Shown: one piece after another, positions 24,591 to 37,721 of the stretch
Numbering within the stretch: the stretch's first letter is position 1
Layout of the letters: every line of letters begins with the position of its first letter
Assembly (NCBI GenBank): GCA_026225945.1
Contig: JAMJFZ010000696.1
Coordinates: 248,001-312,000, forward strand
Direction: 5' to 3'
DNA: 64,000 nucleotides
Source of the DNA: Cricetomys ansorgei
Lineage: Eukaryota; Chordata; Mammalia; Rodentia; Nesomyidae
Position numbers and translations under genes: made by a program
The notes under the pieces: model-generated
Seen by the model: the letters and a program-made list of their open reading frames with translations, nothing else
What the model was told of the DNA's origin: nothing
Database searches by the model: none

Positions 24591-26230
24591 AAGAATTATG
24601 CTGGAGCCTCACTATGCACCATGTATATAAATTAACTCAAAATGAATCAAAGACCTTAATTTGGGCACTGAACTATAGAACATGTAGAAAAATGAGGGAA
24701 ATAGCTTCATGACATTGGACATACTAACTTTTTTTGAATATGTCATCAAAAGTATACATGACCAAAGAACAAATAGATAAGGATATCTTGAAAGTAAAAT
24801 ACACTTACACAGCAAAGGAAACAATCACCAGAGTAAAAAGGCAACCTATGAAATGAGAGAAAATATTTGTAGTTGATATAACTGGTTAAGGGTTGTTACC
24901 CACTATGTACAGATAACTTTTACAACTGAACAATGACAAAAAGGTATTATGTTAAAAATTGACAGATGAGAGGTTAGAGAGATGTGGTTAAAAGCACAAA
25001 GCTGAGTTTGTTTCCCAACATCCATATGGCAGCTCACAACCATCTGTAATATTGCCCCAAGGGCATCCAATAACCTCTTCTGCCCCTACATGCATGTACT
25101 ACATTTACATGGAGACAAAACACTCATACATAAATCAAATAAATTAAAAAATAAAATAGACAGGTGACTTAAGTAGCTATTTCCCCAAAGACAGACACCA
25201 TAAAGTTTTTTTTTTCAGTCACAAGGAAGAGTGGAATTATGTTGTTTGCTAGAAAATTGATGTGACTGGAGATAATCATACTGAGTGAAATAAGCCAAAC
25301 TCAGAAAGGCAAATATTGCATTCTTTTTCCTACTTATTGATGCTTGATTTTATATAGACACATAAAACCATCTGTATACATATGTGACATGAAGCTATAA
25401 GGGAGACAGGAAGAAGGAAGGAGACTAGTGGGAGGGAGAGGAGTAAAAGGGAAGAGTGAATATGGTTAGAATCGTTATGAAAAGCAGCATTATATACAGT
25501 AAAGTATCTATGGAGCTGACAAGATGGTTCAGTGAGTCAAAACACTTGCCCCCAAGCCTGACAACCAGACAGAGATAGACTCCTGGGATCCATATGGTGG
25601 AAGGAAAGAACTGACTTTAGCAGGTTGTCTTTTGATCTACATGGGTGACCCCTGCCTACATGTAAATATCATAAAAAGATTAAAGTAAATATATAAAAAG
25701 AAAATACACAATGGTCGATAAGATTTTCAACACCACCATTCAATCAAAATCGCTATAGGGTTCCACTTTATAGCCGTCAGAATGGCACCATTCAAAAAAT
25801 GGAAAATATCATGCGTTGATGAGATTGTGGAGAATCTGGGATCCTTATGCACTGCTGCTGGGGCTCTGATAAGCTGTAATCATCATGAAAGACAATATGG
25901 AGGTCCCTCAAATATTAAAAGTGCAATTATCATAAGATTCATCAATCCTATTTATGTATATGTGTTGAAAAGATTTGAATTCAGATCATAGCGACATTTT
26001 TACACCTTCTTGTTCTGCGTTATTCACAATAGCCAAGAGGTGGAAGTGATGAGCCAAATGTTCATTAGCATTTGGAGGTCTGCACAAAAATGATGTACAC
26101 AGATGAAATATTATTTGAACATAAAAGGTGATATATGACACATATTGAAACATGGACATTACCCTATGTGAAAAAATCAAACTCCTAAAGAGTAGTTCAG
26201 ATGACAAATTTCAAGTTACCATAATTAAAG
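24590..26230 (+). repeat. Ancient L1 3' region broken by younger SINEs
   Basis: Phrases such as 'tggagaatctgggatcctta', 'cactgctgctggggctctga' and 'attcacaatagccaagaggt' follow the order of the L1 ORF2 end and 3' part on the + strand. SINEs at about 24970-25152 (B2/B3) and 25508-25690 (B4-like) interrupt it. It is heavily mutated with no usable ORF. Confidence 0.75.
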
Positions 26231-26239
26231 ATGAATAGA

Positions 26240-27669
26240 CAGACAAGGCAAAGAAGCAAGCAGTCTTTTGGCTTGAAAATGCCTTGTTATGGGAGTAGCC
26301 AACCACTTTTACATTTGATTTAAAGTTCACTCCATGAGATGTTAACTCATACCTGACACTGCTGAAGTGGCTAAGAATCAGACACTACATTGGTCACAGG
26401 CTTTGGGGAAAAATAAATACTACTATTTTGCTAAAAGAACAAAACAATAGAATGACTTCTAAGGACACAATTATGTGACCTGTCTAGTCTCTGGTCAATG
26501 TGCAGCTGAGATTCTATTCATGCTCTGTAAGTAAGCTCAATTAGTTCTCCAGGATGAACCTTGGTGTAATTGTACTTTGGTTTGTTGTTGAGACAGTATA
26601 AAGAGGGAATGAACATTCTTTACATCCCCTTCCTCCAGGAAGAAATTCCCACATCAATCTACCAGTGCTCAACATGTTGACAATATCTATTCAGGGTCAT
26701 TTTGAATGATAGCCCATGTATAGTTTTAGATTGAGAGTTATTTTCTTCTTGCACAGTGAAATTGTTTTCCCATGACTTTGTGCTTTTGTAGTTAAAGAAG
26801 TTCAATATCATTCTAATAATTTTCCGTCATAAGCAATTTGCCTCTCCTGAGAATTTTTAAGTAATTTGTTTTTACACTTGGTCATTCTATATTTCCACTC
26901 TAATGTATATAGCTTGGGGATTTTTTCCTTATATTTCATGCTTGTATTGGTCTGTGCTCCTTAATCTGAAAGTCATGTTTTTAGTTTATTCTAGATAATC
27001 CCTTGACTAGATTTTAAAATATAGCTTCTACATTCTTTCTATTCTCCCTGATTAAAATACTATTTCATAGATGTTGGACCTGTTTTCTATACAGTTTCCA
27101 TTACTTAAGATCTTTTCCCATTCCATCTTCTATTCTGAGAAATTTTCTTGCATTTATCTTCCATTTCATTGGTTTTCTTTTCAACTGTGCAATCTGGTTT
27201 ACATTCTATCCATTGAATTTACATCCCAATGACTGGTTACTTTCTAGCTCTACTTGTATATTCTAAATATGTCCATTCTTTATACTATTGTCTCTCTCTA
27301 TGATGTTTTAAAATATTTTGTTTAATGTCTTTATATATAATTAGCATACTTGTTTCATATTTTTCATCTAATCAAGAATTGTTGGCTTCCTTTTGTGCCA
27401 GCAGTTTGGGAGCTTCCAAAGAAAAACACCTTTAGATGAATCCATCATAACTGCAGTACTAGAAACTACTGGTAGTGGGGAAACAATGAGGAGCTGCCTT
27501 GACACTGCAGAAATGAAGCAAAGAGAGTGGGATGGCAAAGGAAGAGTAGTATCTGGTATTTTAACTGCCTGTAGATGATAGGCTTGCTTGTAAACTTCTG
27601 GGCACCATATTGAACATTTCAGAAATTTTTGAGGGAATGCATGATGCCACTGACAGGCTTTTGTTCGCA
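26240..27669. other. Intergenic A/T-rich sequence; no gene seen
   Basis: Likely old repeat-derived DNA that I could not classify. A 61-codon ORF at 27393-27578 matches nothing I recognise. Confidence 0.5.
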
Positions 27670-27675
27670 GCTGGT

Positions 27676-28622
27676 TGTTGGGGAAATTTATTTTTAGTTA
27701 TGTTTGCAATTGCTTCATGCATTGTTAGGTGAGGGGCTACCCTAGGTCTTGGCGTTTTGTATTGTCTGCAGATGTTGGATTTCTGTGGGGGATGTTTGAT
27801 TGTTTATGATCTGCATCTGAGGAGTTCTGAATCAATAAAAACCACCTGGGCTCAGATGCTCAGGGTTCTATTGTGAGTATGGTGCTGGCCATGATGGTGG
27901 TTCCCTCTGCTGAGGTATGGCAGGGTTTCCACATATGAAAATGCCTCTGTGTCTTCTTGGATGAGCCACCCAGTAACCAGTGACATGCAACTACAAATGG
28001 CATACTAACATGGGGCACCAACATCGTGCTAGCTCATCCAACGTGGAGACAAGGAAGAATAAGAAAGAACTTCCAGACCTCTCAGAGTCCTGTAAAGTAC
28101 ACTTAAGGAAGCTACCAGAGGATAGAGATTAAGGTATTAATTGAAGGCTCGTGAAGGAAGAACAAAGAGAGAGAGACAAAAGAAGCCTCTGTGAAGAGAA
28201 AATTGTGAAAATTAAGTGAGAAAGAGGGCTCAAGTGAAAGTCTCAGAAGAGAGGCCTTTAGAGAAAGACATTTTCATGGTAGAAACAAAAAATTCAGCTG
28301 GGAGCAGGAAAAGAAGCAAGATTCTTACTGCTTTTCCTAATCATGGAGGCAGTGCTTTCTCCTGCCACTGGCAGCAACCAGGGCATGGAAAACGGAAACC
28401 AGAGCATACTGCTGTTCTATAAACTGGGTTTTCTGATAGCTGCTTTCTGATAGTGTGTGAGTAAAGCCCAAATGAGTCTTGTGTTTGGAATCTATGGGGA
28501 AGGTTCCACGTTTCCCTATAGCAGTGGTAATTAAGATAAAGCACCAAACCACCAGAAAGTTTCAACCAGAGATTCTTCCCATTGGCCCAGGACCCGCTGC
28601 TGTTGTGGAAGCCTCAGCTTAG

Positions 28623-28658
<36 letters not shown>

Positions 28659-29799
28659 AAAAAAAAAAAAAAAAAACAGTCTCTTAGTTAAACTGACCAG
28701 TATTTTTTTTTCCTGCAAAGTCCAGGTACATCTGATGGTGATGAGAACTTCTCACCATGAGAAGACGCTTACTACAGACAAAGTGACCAGTTATTTTTTC
28801 AGAAAAGCAGACCCTATCTTAAAATCTGGAAAGTGTTTCCGCAGGGTCAGCACACAGAAGCTGTCTTCCAGAACTGACCAAGGTTGTATCTCGTGCTTGC
28901 AGCCAAACTTGGTACTGTAAAAGTCACCCAGCTGGTGCTGGTTTTGAAGGCATGAAGGGGTCATGGAAAGCTGCTGAGGCTTGGCACCGTGAGAGGCTAG
29001 GAAAGGCCATTGGTAAAGTGCAGCCTCAGTAGCAGTTGAAGGCCCAAATTGAAGGGGTCATGTAAAGAAGTTGAGGCTTGGCACCAGGAAGAGAGGCTAC
29101 TGGAGAAAGTGCAGCTCAGGTGCAGCAAAAGATCCCAGAAGTTTTGAGATACCAGTACCATGGGACAAACACCAAGAACAGTAGTAGCAGTGGTATGAGC
29201 CAACCAGACCCTGGATGATAAGCTGTGTGTGCTTTAGAGGGCAGAGGAAGATCTAAGTCCTTTGAAGTATCTTACAAGATTGTGAATGAATTCCAGATAA
29301 TTGGACATTGATAATGTTTTTCTGCTGTCCAAAGACTTTGTGAAAAGCTTGATAGATGCTTGGTATCATTTGGTCCTGTGCATTAGCAAAACTCATGATT
29401 GTTCCTCTTGTAAATAGTTTTGCTGGTATAGTATTAAATTATATCGCAAAGGTAATACAATTTTCTTTATACACAAAAGAGGAAATGTTGGGGAGGTTTA
29501 TTTTTAGTTATGTTTAAAATTGTTTTATGCACTGTTGGGTGAGGGACTGTCCTAGGTCTTGGCATTTGGTATTGTTTGCAGGTGTTGGATTTCTGTGGTG
29601 GATGTTTAATTGCTAATGATCTGCATCTGAATCAATAAAAACACCTAAGCTCAGATGCTTGGGGTTACACTGTTGATTGAGTATGACACTGGCCGGGACG
29701 GTGGTTCCCTCTGCTGACATCTGGCAGGGTTTGAGTCTATGAAAATGCCTCCATGTCTTCTTGGATGAGCCACCCAGCAACCAGCAACTTACTACTACA
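27676..29799 (+). mobile_element. Two-LTR non-coding ERV, class II-like, with 6-bp target duplication
   Basis: The 5' LTR (27676-27995) and 3' LTR (29489-29799) share their order throughout: TGTTGGGG start, 'gatctgcatctga', 'aatcaataaaaac' poly(A) region, 'ggatgagccacccag', ACTACA end. GCTGGT flanks the element at 27670-27675 and 29800-29805. A purine tract ('aaaagaggaaa') precedes the 3' LTR. After the 5' LTR, 'aacatggggc' at about 28007-28016 resembles part of a Lys-type primer site. The roughly 1.5-kb interior has no gag, pol or env ORF and carries a long A-run at about 28624-28677. It is non-autonomous by its coding content. Confidence 0.88.
28624..28677 (+). repeat. Poly(A) tract inside the ERV interior
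   Basis: About 50 A residues with a single C interruption. The related copies at 32.3 and 37.7 kb lack it at this length, so it grew or was inserted in this copy. Confidence 0.9.
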
Positions 29800-29804
29800 G
29801 CTGG

Positions 29805-30985
29805 TAGTGAATTGAGAGGCATTGACTCAATAAACATGACTCTGTGGTACTCTTTCATCACAAAATTACATGCTACCTTCAATCATTTGTAATTCTTAAT
29901 CTGCTTGATTCTAAAGTTTTACTATTATGTCTGTAATCCCATGCTGAGAGGTACATCCCAGGGTTCACTGGCCAGCAGCCCAGGCATTTGGTGAGTTCTA
30001 ATTTCCCACATTTATGTGTGTTCTGGGACTCTAACAAGTTGTAAGCCTTGCTGGCAAGCACTTTTCTCACTGAGCCATCTTGCCAACCTGATAGATTTAT
30101 GTGTGAAATATGACATCCTAAGAAAAACCTCAAGTACAATATACAGTGGCTGTGGAGCTAACATTCAGTTATGCACCACACAAATCTACATAGAGTATTA
30201 TTAGCAATGCAGAGCCTCCCATATGAAGTATAATCAACTCCTATGATAAAGGAAGATTTTGTGATAATTATTTTTCTGTGTTTTACCACCCTTTAAAACA
30301 TTTATTAATATTTTTGTTACACATGAGATTGATTAATTAACGGTTATCTTCTTAGTGCTGAGGATCTCACCCAGGGCCTGCACCTGCTAGAGACATACTT
30401 TGAGCTCTGAGCAACCATCCACCAGTCTGAGTTGAAAATTTTTATCTAGTTTTAATTTTCAAACAAAATTTGATTACATGGTTTCTTGAAGTTATTTTTG
30501 TTATTGTTGGTTTTGCTTTCTTTTGTTTTTGAGACAAAGTTTCATGTAGCTTAGGTTGGCCTTAAACTTACTATGTAACCAAGGCTGGCCTTGAACTCCA
30601 AACTTGCTACCATCTCCTAAATCCTGGAATCACAGCTGTATTGAGTTTTGACAAATGCCTAAACTGTGTGTCTACCTCTACAATTAAGGTGTCAAACTTT
30701 TCGATGGCCTCAGAAAGCTCCCTGCTCCATTTTTTATTCAATCTTTTTCTCATCAAAGGTATCCATTATTCTGCTCTCATAATTATAAATTTGTTCTTCA
30801 TTTTCTTGAATATTCCAGAATTAGAGTAAAAAGAATATGCATTCTTGTGATTCATTCATTGTCTTTAATGTTTCAGTATTTTTTTATTTTTTAATTCCAT
30901 TTTGTTGGATAGATCAGAATTGCTTTAAACATTTACCTGTAAGGAGATATTGGGTTTGTTTGTTTCCATTTGGAATGTTATGATC
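29805..30985. other. SINE-bearing intergenic stretch
   Basis: A B4-like element in reverse at about 29925-30100 ('ctcactgagccatcttgcca'), an ID-like piece in reverse at about 30350-30430, and a reverse B1 at about 30515-30645 ('gagacaaagtttcatgtagc'). Confidence 0.6.
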
Positions 30986-30987
30986 CT

Positions 30988-31363
30988 TGTAGTGGTTTGA
31001 ATAAGAATGGCCCCCATGGACTCATATATTTGAATGCGTATTAACCAAGGAATGGGACTGTTTGCAAGGGTTAGAAGGATTAGAAGATATAGCCTTGTTG
31101 GAAAAAATGTGTCACTGGCAGTGGGCCTTAAAATTCCAAAAGCCCAAGCCAGGCCCAGCATCTCTCTCTCCTGCTGCCTGAGGATCCAGATGTAGAACTC
31201 TCAGTCACTTCTCCAGCACCATGTCTGCCTGTGTGCTGCCATGCTCCATGTCATGATGAGAATGGACTAAACCTCTGAAACTGTAAGCCAGCCCCAGTTA
31301 AATCCTCTTATAAGAATTGCCGTGGTTATGGTGTCTCTTCACAACAGAACAGTGGCTAAGACA
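30988..31363 (+). repeat. Rodent LTR-like repeat (TGTAGTGGTTTGAAT family)
   Basis: Begins TGTAGTGGTTTGAATAAGAA and ends GTGGCTAAGACA, so it has TG...CA termini. The flanks atcct (30983-30987) and accct (31364-31368) may be a decayed 5-bp duplication, as in ERVL/MaLR elements. A 3' piece of the same family lies at about 54848-54982. Confidence 0.7.
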
Positions 31364-31817
31364 ACCCTGCTATAACATCTTATACAAACATTTTGTGTCA
31401 ATATTTCTGCAGATGATATTTTAGAGAACATATCTAGAAGCAGACTTTCTGGGATAAATGATTCATGCGAATTTATCATTTCCACTTAAAAGCTATCTAT
31501 CTTTAGTCAGATGCACACGAGATTTGTTTGCAGGAAGATCATTGGAAGCATTTTGGGAACACTATTCATATGGGAGTGCAGTCAGTAGGAAAAACACAGA
31601 GAAGTGAACTATGGCTCAGTCATTACAGTGACACAATTTTCTAATCGTGTGCAGAATTTTGGAACTAGCACAACCCTTTAGGATTGTCTTGCATTGAGAC
31701 AAAGGGCTAGTCTATATGTCTCTACATTAGTTCATCATTAAGTCTAGGTTTTCCTAAAGAGATTATACAACCTGGTGTTAATTTAAATCCTTCAATTAAA
31801 AAAGCAAAGTTTATACC

Positions 31818-31905
31818 TGTATTTGTGGCTCAGTGATAGGTCACTTGCTTAGCATGCATGAGGCATTGTGTTCAGTCCTTAGTACTGCTAAAATAAAATG
31901 TAAGA
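31818..31905 (+). repeat. ID-type SINE
   Basis: 'tggctcagtgataggtcact' and 'tagcatgcatgaggcattg' match the tRNA-Ala-derived ID core, followed by an A-rich tail. Confidence 0.8.
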
Positions 31906-31994
31906 TTTGTCGTATATGAAAATAGACTGTTCTGGTTATATTTTCCCACAAAACATAACTTTAAGAAGAAATGCCTATATCAGAAATATAAGGT

Positions 31995-32221
31995 TACATG
32001 GCTAGAGAATTAGCTCAATGCTTCAGAACACTTGATGCTTTTGGAGAGGACCCAGGTTTAGTTCTCAGCATCCCCATCTTGGCTCACAACCATCTGTAAC
32101 TCTAGTTCCAGGGTATCTGATGCTCTATTCTGACCTCTGTGAGCACCATGTATGCATATGGTGCACATACAACTATGGAGACAAAACACTCATATGAAGA
32201 AAATAAAATATAAAAATAAAT
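31995..32221 (+). repeat. B3 SINE
   Basis: A tRNA-like head 'ctagagaattagctcaatgc', then 'ggctcacaaccatctgtaac', and an A/T-rich tail with repeated aaaataaa. Confidence 0.8.
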
Positions 32222-32344
32222 ACAAGAACACTAATTGACATATCAGAAATTATCTGTATTATTATTATTTATTACATACAGTAAATTTAAGATAAATGTT
32301 GTAAGTGATTAAATATAATTTGTGATAAAGAAGTCATGCTCTTT

Positions 32345-33102
32345 TAAAATTGTTGTTTTGTGTATTGTTGGGGGAAGGGCTGCCTAGGCCTTGAAATTTG
32401 TATCGTCTGTAGATGCTGGCTTTATGTAAAAGATATTTGGTTGCTCATGATCTGCACACGTTATCAATAGAATACCTGAGGGGATTAAGAATATATAAAA
32501 ACCCTTGAGATAAAACAATCAGGGTTCCAATGTCCAGTATGGCACTGGCCATGATAGTGGTTCCCTCTGCTGATGTCTGGCAGGGTTTGCACCTGTGAAA
32601 ATAGCTCTGTGTCTTCCTTGGGCAGCTGCCACAGTATGTGTACTGCTATAAGTGACATACCAACATGGGGCACTGGCATCATGTCAGCCACATCCAATGT
32701 GGAGACAAGAAGAGAAAGAAACTCCAGACCTCACAGAGTCTGGTAAAGTATGTTCAGGGCAGTTCCCAGAGGACAGAGATTATATATATGCAAAAATAAT
32801 GAGTAGAAGTCTCCTGAAGGAAGAGGAGAGTGAGGAAGGAAATCAACCTCTATGAAGAGAAAATTGTGAAAATTAAGTGAGAAAGAGGACTCAAAAGTGA
32901 GAACTACTGAATAGAGGCCTTTAGAGAAAGACATTTTCATGGTAAAAACAAAGAATTCAGCTGGGAGCAGGAAAAAAAGCACGGTTCTAAGTGCTTTTCC
33001 TGATCATGGAGCTGATGCTCCTTCCTGTTGCTGGTTGTAGCCAGGGCATAGGAAACGGAAACCAGAGTGTACTGTTCTACAAACTGAGTTTTCTTGTAGC
33101 TG

Positions 33103-33155
<53 letters not shown>

Positions 33156-34272
33156 GCTCAGAGTCTTGTGTTCAGGATCTATGGAAAAGGTTGTGTGTTT
33201 CCCTGTAGCAGTGGCTGAGGGGACCACCAAACTGCCAGAATGTTTTGACTGGAGGTTCTTCCCACCTGCCCGTGATCCCCTCCTGTGGAAGCCACAGCTT
33301 GGAACCAAGAAGCCCTGATATAAACTGACCCATTATTTTTCCTGCAAACCAGATTCTATCTTAAAATCTAGAAAGTGTTTCCTCAGGGTCAACACACAGA
33401 ATCTGTCTTCCAGAACTGGCCAAGGTTGTATCTCATGCTGGCAGCCAAACTTGGTACTGTAAGAGTCACCCAGGTGGTGCTGGTTTTGAAGGCATGAAGG
33501 GGTCTTTGGAGAGCAGTTGAGGCTTGGCACCATGAAGACAGTCCAGGAGAGGCCATTGGTAAAAGCGCGGCCCAGTTGCAGTGGAAGACCCCATAGTTCT
33601 GAAGATGCCAGTACCATGGGATGACCACCAAGGACAGCAGCAGCAGTGGAGTAGAGTCAGCCAGGGCCTGGAGGACAAGCTGTGTGTGCTGCAGAGGGCA
33701 GAGCTTGAGAAGTGACCCAAGCCCTTTGGAGGAGCCCAGAAGATGGTGAGTGAATTCCAGATAATTGGACATTGATGTTTTTCTGCTGTCCAAGGACATT
33801 GTGAAAAGCTTGGTAGATGTTTGGTTTCATTTGGCCCTGTGCATTAGCAACCCTCGTGATTGTTCCTGTGGTAAATAGCTTTGCTGGTGTAGTGTTAAAT
33901 TGTGTTGTAGAGGTAAAGACATTTTTGATTGTCTTATACAGAAAGGGGGAAATGATGCAGAAGTTTATTTTTAGCTATGTTTAAAATGGTTGCTTTGTGC
34001 ATTGTTGGGGGAAGGACTGCCTAGGCCTTGGCGTTTGTATTGTCTGCATGTGTTGGCTTTGTGTAGGAGATGTTTGATTGCTCATGATCTGCATGATCAA
34101 TAGAACACCTGAGGAGTTCTGGATCAATAAATCCCCTGATATGAAAGGCTCAGGGTTCCAAAGTCCAGTATAGAGTTTGTCATGATAGTGGGTGCTTCTG
34201 CTGAGGTCTGGTAGGGTTTGCACCTATGAATATGCCTCCTTGTTGTTCGTGTGAGCTAAACAGCAGCCTAAC
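32345..34272 (+). mobile_element. Second two-LTR copy of the same non-coding ERV family
   Basis: LTR-like sequence at about 32345-32645 and 33954-34272 flanks an interior that follows the 28.0-29.5 kb interior in order. The 5' LTR has lost its first bases. The interior contains a (GT)n run at about 33103-33152. The purine tract 'aaagggggaaa' directly precedes the 3' LTR. No target duplication is identifiable. There is no retroviral ORF. Confidence 0.82.
33103..33152 (+). repeat. (GT)n microsatellite
   Basis: A GT run of about 50 bp inside the second ERV copy, at the place where the first copy has 'gatagtgtgtgagtaaagc'. Confidence 0.95.
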
Positions 34273-34274
34273 AA

Positions 34275-35080
34275 CTATAATTGTGACAGATAGCACTGGT
34301 CCTCTCCCCTTCTTACGATTAACAGAAGGGGTCTGAGTTCTGGGGGAGGCTTTTCCCATCAAATTCCTCTGATGGTTTCTGTTGTTCTTTGGTGTTATGG
34401 GTATTTGGAAGGATAGTAGGGAAGATACAGTTTGGTTTGCAAGAAGAGGGTGGAGGAAAAATTAAAAACAGGACTTTATGGAAAGATGTATGGCCTGAAG
34501 TGTGTATTCTGTGGGGGCCAAGGAGTTAATGAGAACAAGAGGAGGGAATTGGATGGCTCAGCTCACCTTCATATTGTCGCTCTTTTGGTGTTTGAGGTCA
34601 CTTGTTGAATTCCAGTAATAGGTGTTGGTGGTTTTCTGCTCATATTCTCTGTCTCTACACTGCCCGAGGGTCTGTCCCAGGTCTACTGCATTCTGTATGT
34701 ATAGCTCTGCCTGGGGTAGAGGAGGCTACTCCCTTAGACTTTGATCAAGAAGCTATACCCTTAGCCAAGAGGATAGGAGGGACTTACGCATCACTGAGTC
34801 TGGGGAGGTAGGAGTAAAGGGAGGCCAAGATTCATAGTATATTACTTTGCCACCTCTGTGGGGTGAAGTACTCCAATACACTCTGGTTGGAGTACCTCTT
34901 AGCCTTTCCAACTGGCCTTCCACCTTCTGTATCTACTTATGTTAAACTCCACTGGATTACATGATCTCAGTAGGTGAAATATGGAGGTTATGATTTTAAC
35001 AGTGTAGATGCTGAGGCAGATACTCCTCTGCTGACAGTCATGCTGCAGGAAACTGCTACATATAATGGCACTTGGAGGAT
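34275..35080. other. Intergenic; no gene seen
   Basis: Follows the ERV 3' LTR. There is no feature I can name. Some phrases, such as 'gggtctgagttctgggggag', may belong to an older flanking LTR-type repeat. Confidence 0.45.
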
Positions 35081-35082
35081 TT

Positions 35083-35500
35083 AAGTTTTCTTTTCTGTTC
35101 CTGTGATAAAATACACAGACAAAATGAATTTATAGCAGAAAGGGTTTATCTGAGATTGCAGTTTCAGGTTAAAGTCCATCATAGTGGGGAAGTCACAGTA
35201 TGTAGTTTGAGGAACTGGTCATATTATATCTATAATCAGGAAGAAAGAATAAAGAATGGATGCATGCATAGTAGTGCTCAGCTACCTTTTGCTACTCTCA
35301 TACAGCTCAGAATCCTCTGTTTAGAGGATAGTGTCACCCACAGTGGACCCATTTAATATAATCCCATTTAATATAATCAAGATAATTGTCCACAGACACC
35401 CCCACAGGTCAACCTAATCCAGATAATCTCTCACTGAGACTCTCCTTCCCAAGTGCTTCTAGATTGTGCTGAGTTGACAATTAGCACTAAACATTATAGA
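35083..35500 (-). repeat. Rodent dispersed repeat, URR1-like
   Basis: 'gataaaatacacagacaaaa', 'aaagggtttatctgag' and 'gttgacaattagcac' match a common rodent-specific repeat. A related copy in the other orientation lies at about 40600-40875. The family name is from memory. Confidence 0.5.
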
Positions 35501-35529
35501 ACTTCAAATGGTTTAAATGGAAAAGTAGT

Positions 35530-35721
35530 GGCTGGAGAGATGGCTCAGCAGTTAAGAGCACTGGCTGCTCTTCAAAAGGACCCGGTTTCAATTTCCTGCT
35601 CCCACATGGCAGCTCACAACTGTCTGTAACCCTGTCATAGGGGGTCTGGCACCCTCACACAGATATATATGCATGCAAATCACCAATATACATAAAAATA
35701 AATAAAATATTAAAAAATAAG
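35530..35721 (+). repeat. B2 SINE with 11-bp target-site duplication
   Basis: The head 'gctggagagatggctcagca' and body 'catggcagctcacaactgtc' are classic B2. ATGGAAAAGTA occurs at 35517-35527 and 35722-35732. Confidence 0.95.
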
Positions 35722-35889
35722 ATGGAAAAGTAAGCCATCTTTACATACAGATCAGTGTGTAGAGAAAATTATCTCAATCTAAAGACATTCTTTTACAACT
35801 AACAGTGGATTTTAGCAAGGTTATATAAGATCAACAGAAAAATCAGCTATGTTTTTATAATGAATATTTAGAAATTTAAATTTACAGTG

Positions 35890-36760
35890 ACTTAAAATTG
35901 CATCTATTTGTATGTGTGTGTGTATGTGTGTGTGTGCGCATGCACACATGCATGTACTTCACTGTGCATGTGGAGGTTGGAGGACAACTCAGAGGATTCA
36001 GTTCGCTTATGAGGTGTGGGTCCTGGGTTGAACTCCCCTCATCGCTTGGTGGCAAGTGTCTTTACTCACTGAGCCATTCTACTGGCCCCAATTTATTGTG
36101 AATGTAAGACAGCTTTAGCAAAAAAGAGAAATACTTAGAAATGAATGCAGCATAGATATAAAAGATTTGTGCATTGGAACATACAGAATAGATAAAATAA
36201 GAAAATCCTAAATATCTGGAGAGATACAGCTTGTTGAAGAATTTAAAGACAAAATTGTTAAGATACCAGTTTTTTTTTTTTTTTCAAATTCACTGAATGG
36301 GTTTAGGAAATCCCAGCCAAAATCCAGATGTAAAGTTTTATCTCAGAGGAAATTACTACACAAAACTCTGAGATTTCATAAAAGAAAAAAAATAAAAAAT
36401 ACAAACTTCCTATACAAACTATAGCAAGCTTATTCCAGAAACTGAGTGAATCTCAAATAAGATAAAATCGAAGAAACCTACAGCAAGACATGTCATAACC
36501 AGAACATTAGAAAACTAAATATACATAAAAACTATTTAGTTTTTTAAAATTTAGTTTTTAAATTATGTGTCTATCTTTGTATGGGTATGTGCATGTGTGT
36601 GCCAGTACCCATAGAGACCAGAAGAGGGTCCAGATACTCCGGAGCTGGAGTGAGAGGCAGTTGTGAGCTATCCAATATAAGTGCTAGGAATCCAACTCAA
36701 GTCTTCTGGAAAAGCAGTACATGCTTTTAACTACTGAACCACCTCTCCAGTATCAAAGAG
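35890..36760 (-). repeat. Two B3 SINEs and intervening A/T-rich sequence
   Basis: One at about 35895-36090 ends 'ctcactgagccattctactg' and a second at about 36540-36755 ends 'ctactgaaccacctctccag', both reversed tRNA-like heads. A T-run lies at about 36270-36285. Confidence 0.75.
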
Positions 36761-37715
36761 ACAAATTGGAAACCAGTGAGAAAAAATGACAACTTCTAAG
36801 GAAATATTTGGATGGCAAGGGATTTCTTGTAAGAAATCATGGATGTATACAATAACTTATATGGACCTGAATGTGTAGAGGCAGTCATGCTTGACTCCTG
36901 ACTAAGGCAAGGTCTCTGAATACTCTGTTTTTTATTTTATCTTGGACCTGGTTAGAAGTCCAAGTCTTGTCAGCCTCTGGGTGACATGGTAGAGAGAAAA
37001 AAGTGGAAAGAAATTGGAGCAGGAAACAGTAGGCTTGGTCTCTAGGCTGTTTGTGAAAACTAAAAAACAAACAAACCAGAAAACAAAACAAAAAAAAAAC
37101 CAACTCAGCTACATAGAAGAAAAAGAGTCACATCCTGCAGTTATTCATCTCCACAATGAAGTTTTTCATCTCCATAAATAGTTACTTTTTCTTTCTTTAA
37201 AAAATATTTTTACACATGTTCTTGATATGTGGTCTAGGCTGGCCTAGCATGGAATCAAAATGTTCTCCTGTTTCAGCTTAAATAACAGAAATATAGCTCA
37301 GTTATGGAGCCTGGATGTCTGTGATCAAGGCTCCTTCTGATGCGTGTGTGTGTGTGTGTTCTCTGTTATAAGGAACTGAGTAATATTGGATTAGGGCCCA
37401 CACTAATGACTTTATTTTACATTAGCACCCCCATTAAAGACTCATTATTCATATATAGTCAGTCTCAAGTACTGGGGGTGCATACATTTATATAGGAATT
37501 TTATGACTGTCACAGTTTTATCTATAACAACAGTGAACTCATTCCAATCATGTCACTTATGAGCTATATAGTTGTGGGGAAATTACCAAGCCCTGTGAAC
37601 TTCAAGTTCTTCAACTGTGAAGTAGGTTTGTTGCGATGTTTGTGATGCATGGAAAGTGAATCCAAAGCATGCTATGTATTATAATATTAATATCTGGCAG
37701 ATAGTTCTAGTCACT
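36760..37715. other. Intergenic; no gene seen
   Basis: A/T-rich sequence with a short GT tract near 37345. No recognisable coding or repeat structure beyond that. Confidence 0.5.
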
Positions 37716-37721
37716 CCTCCC

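Noticed and set aside
28582..28920. Lys-rich ORF at the poly(A) tract
   Set aside because: The Lys run is translated poly(A) within a non-coding ERV interior.
33389..33799. 136-codon ORF antisense to the second ERV copy, with a relative at 38265-38603
   Set aside because: Similar frames recur only because the ERV interiors are homologous. The first copy (28.9-29.2 kb) keeps only a short piece. Not called as a gene, but noted as a finding.
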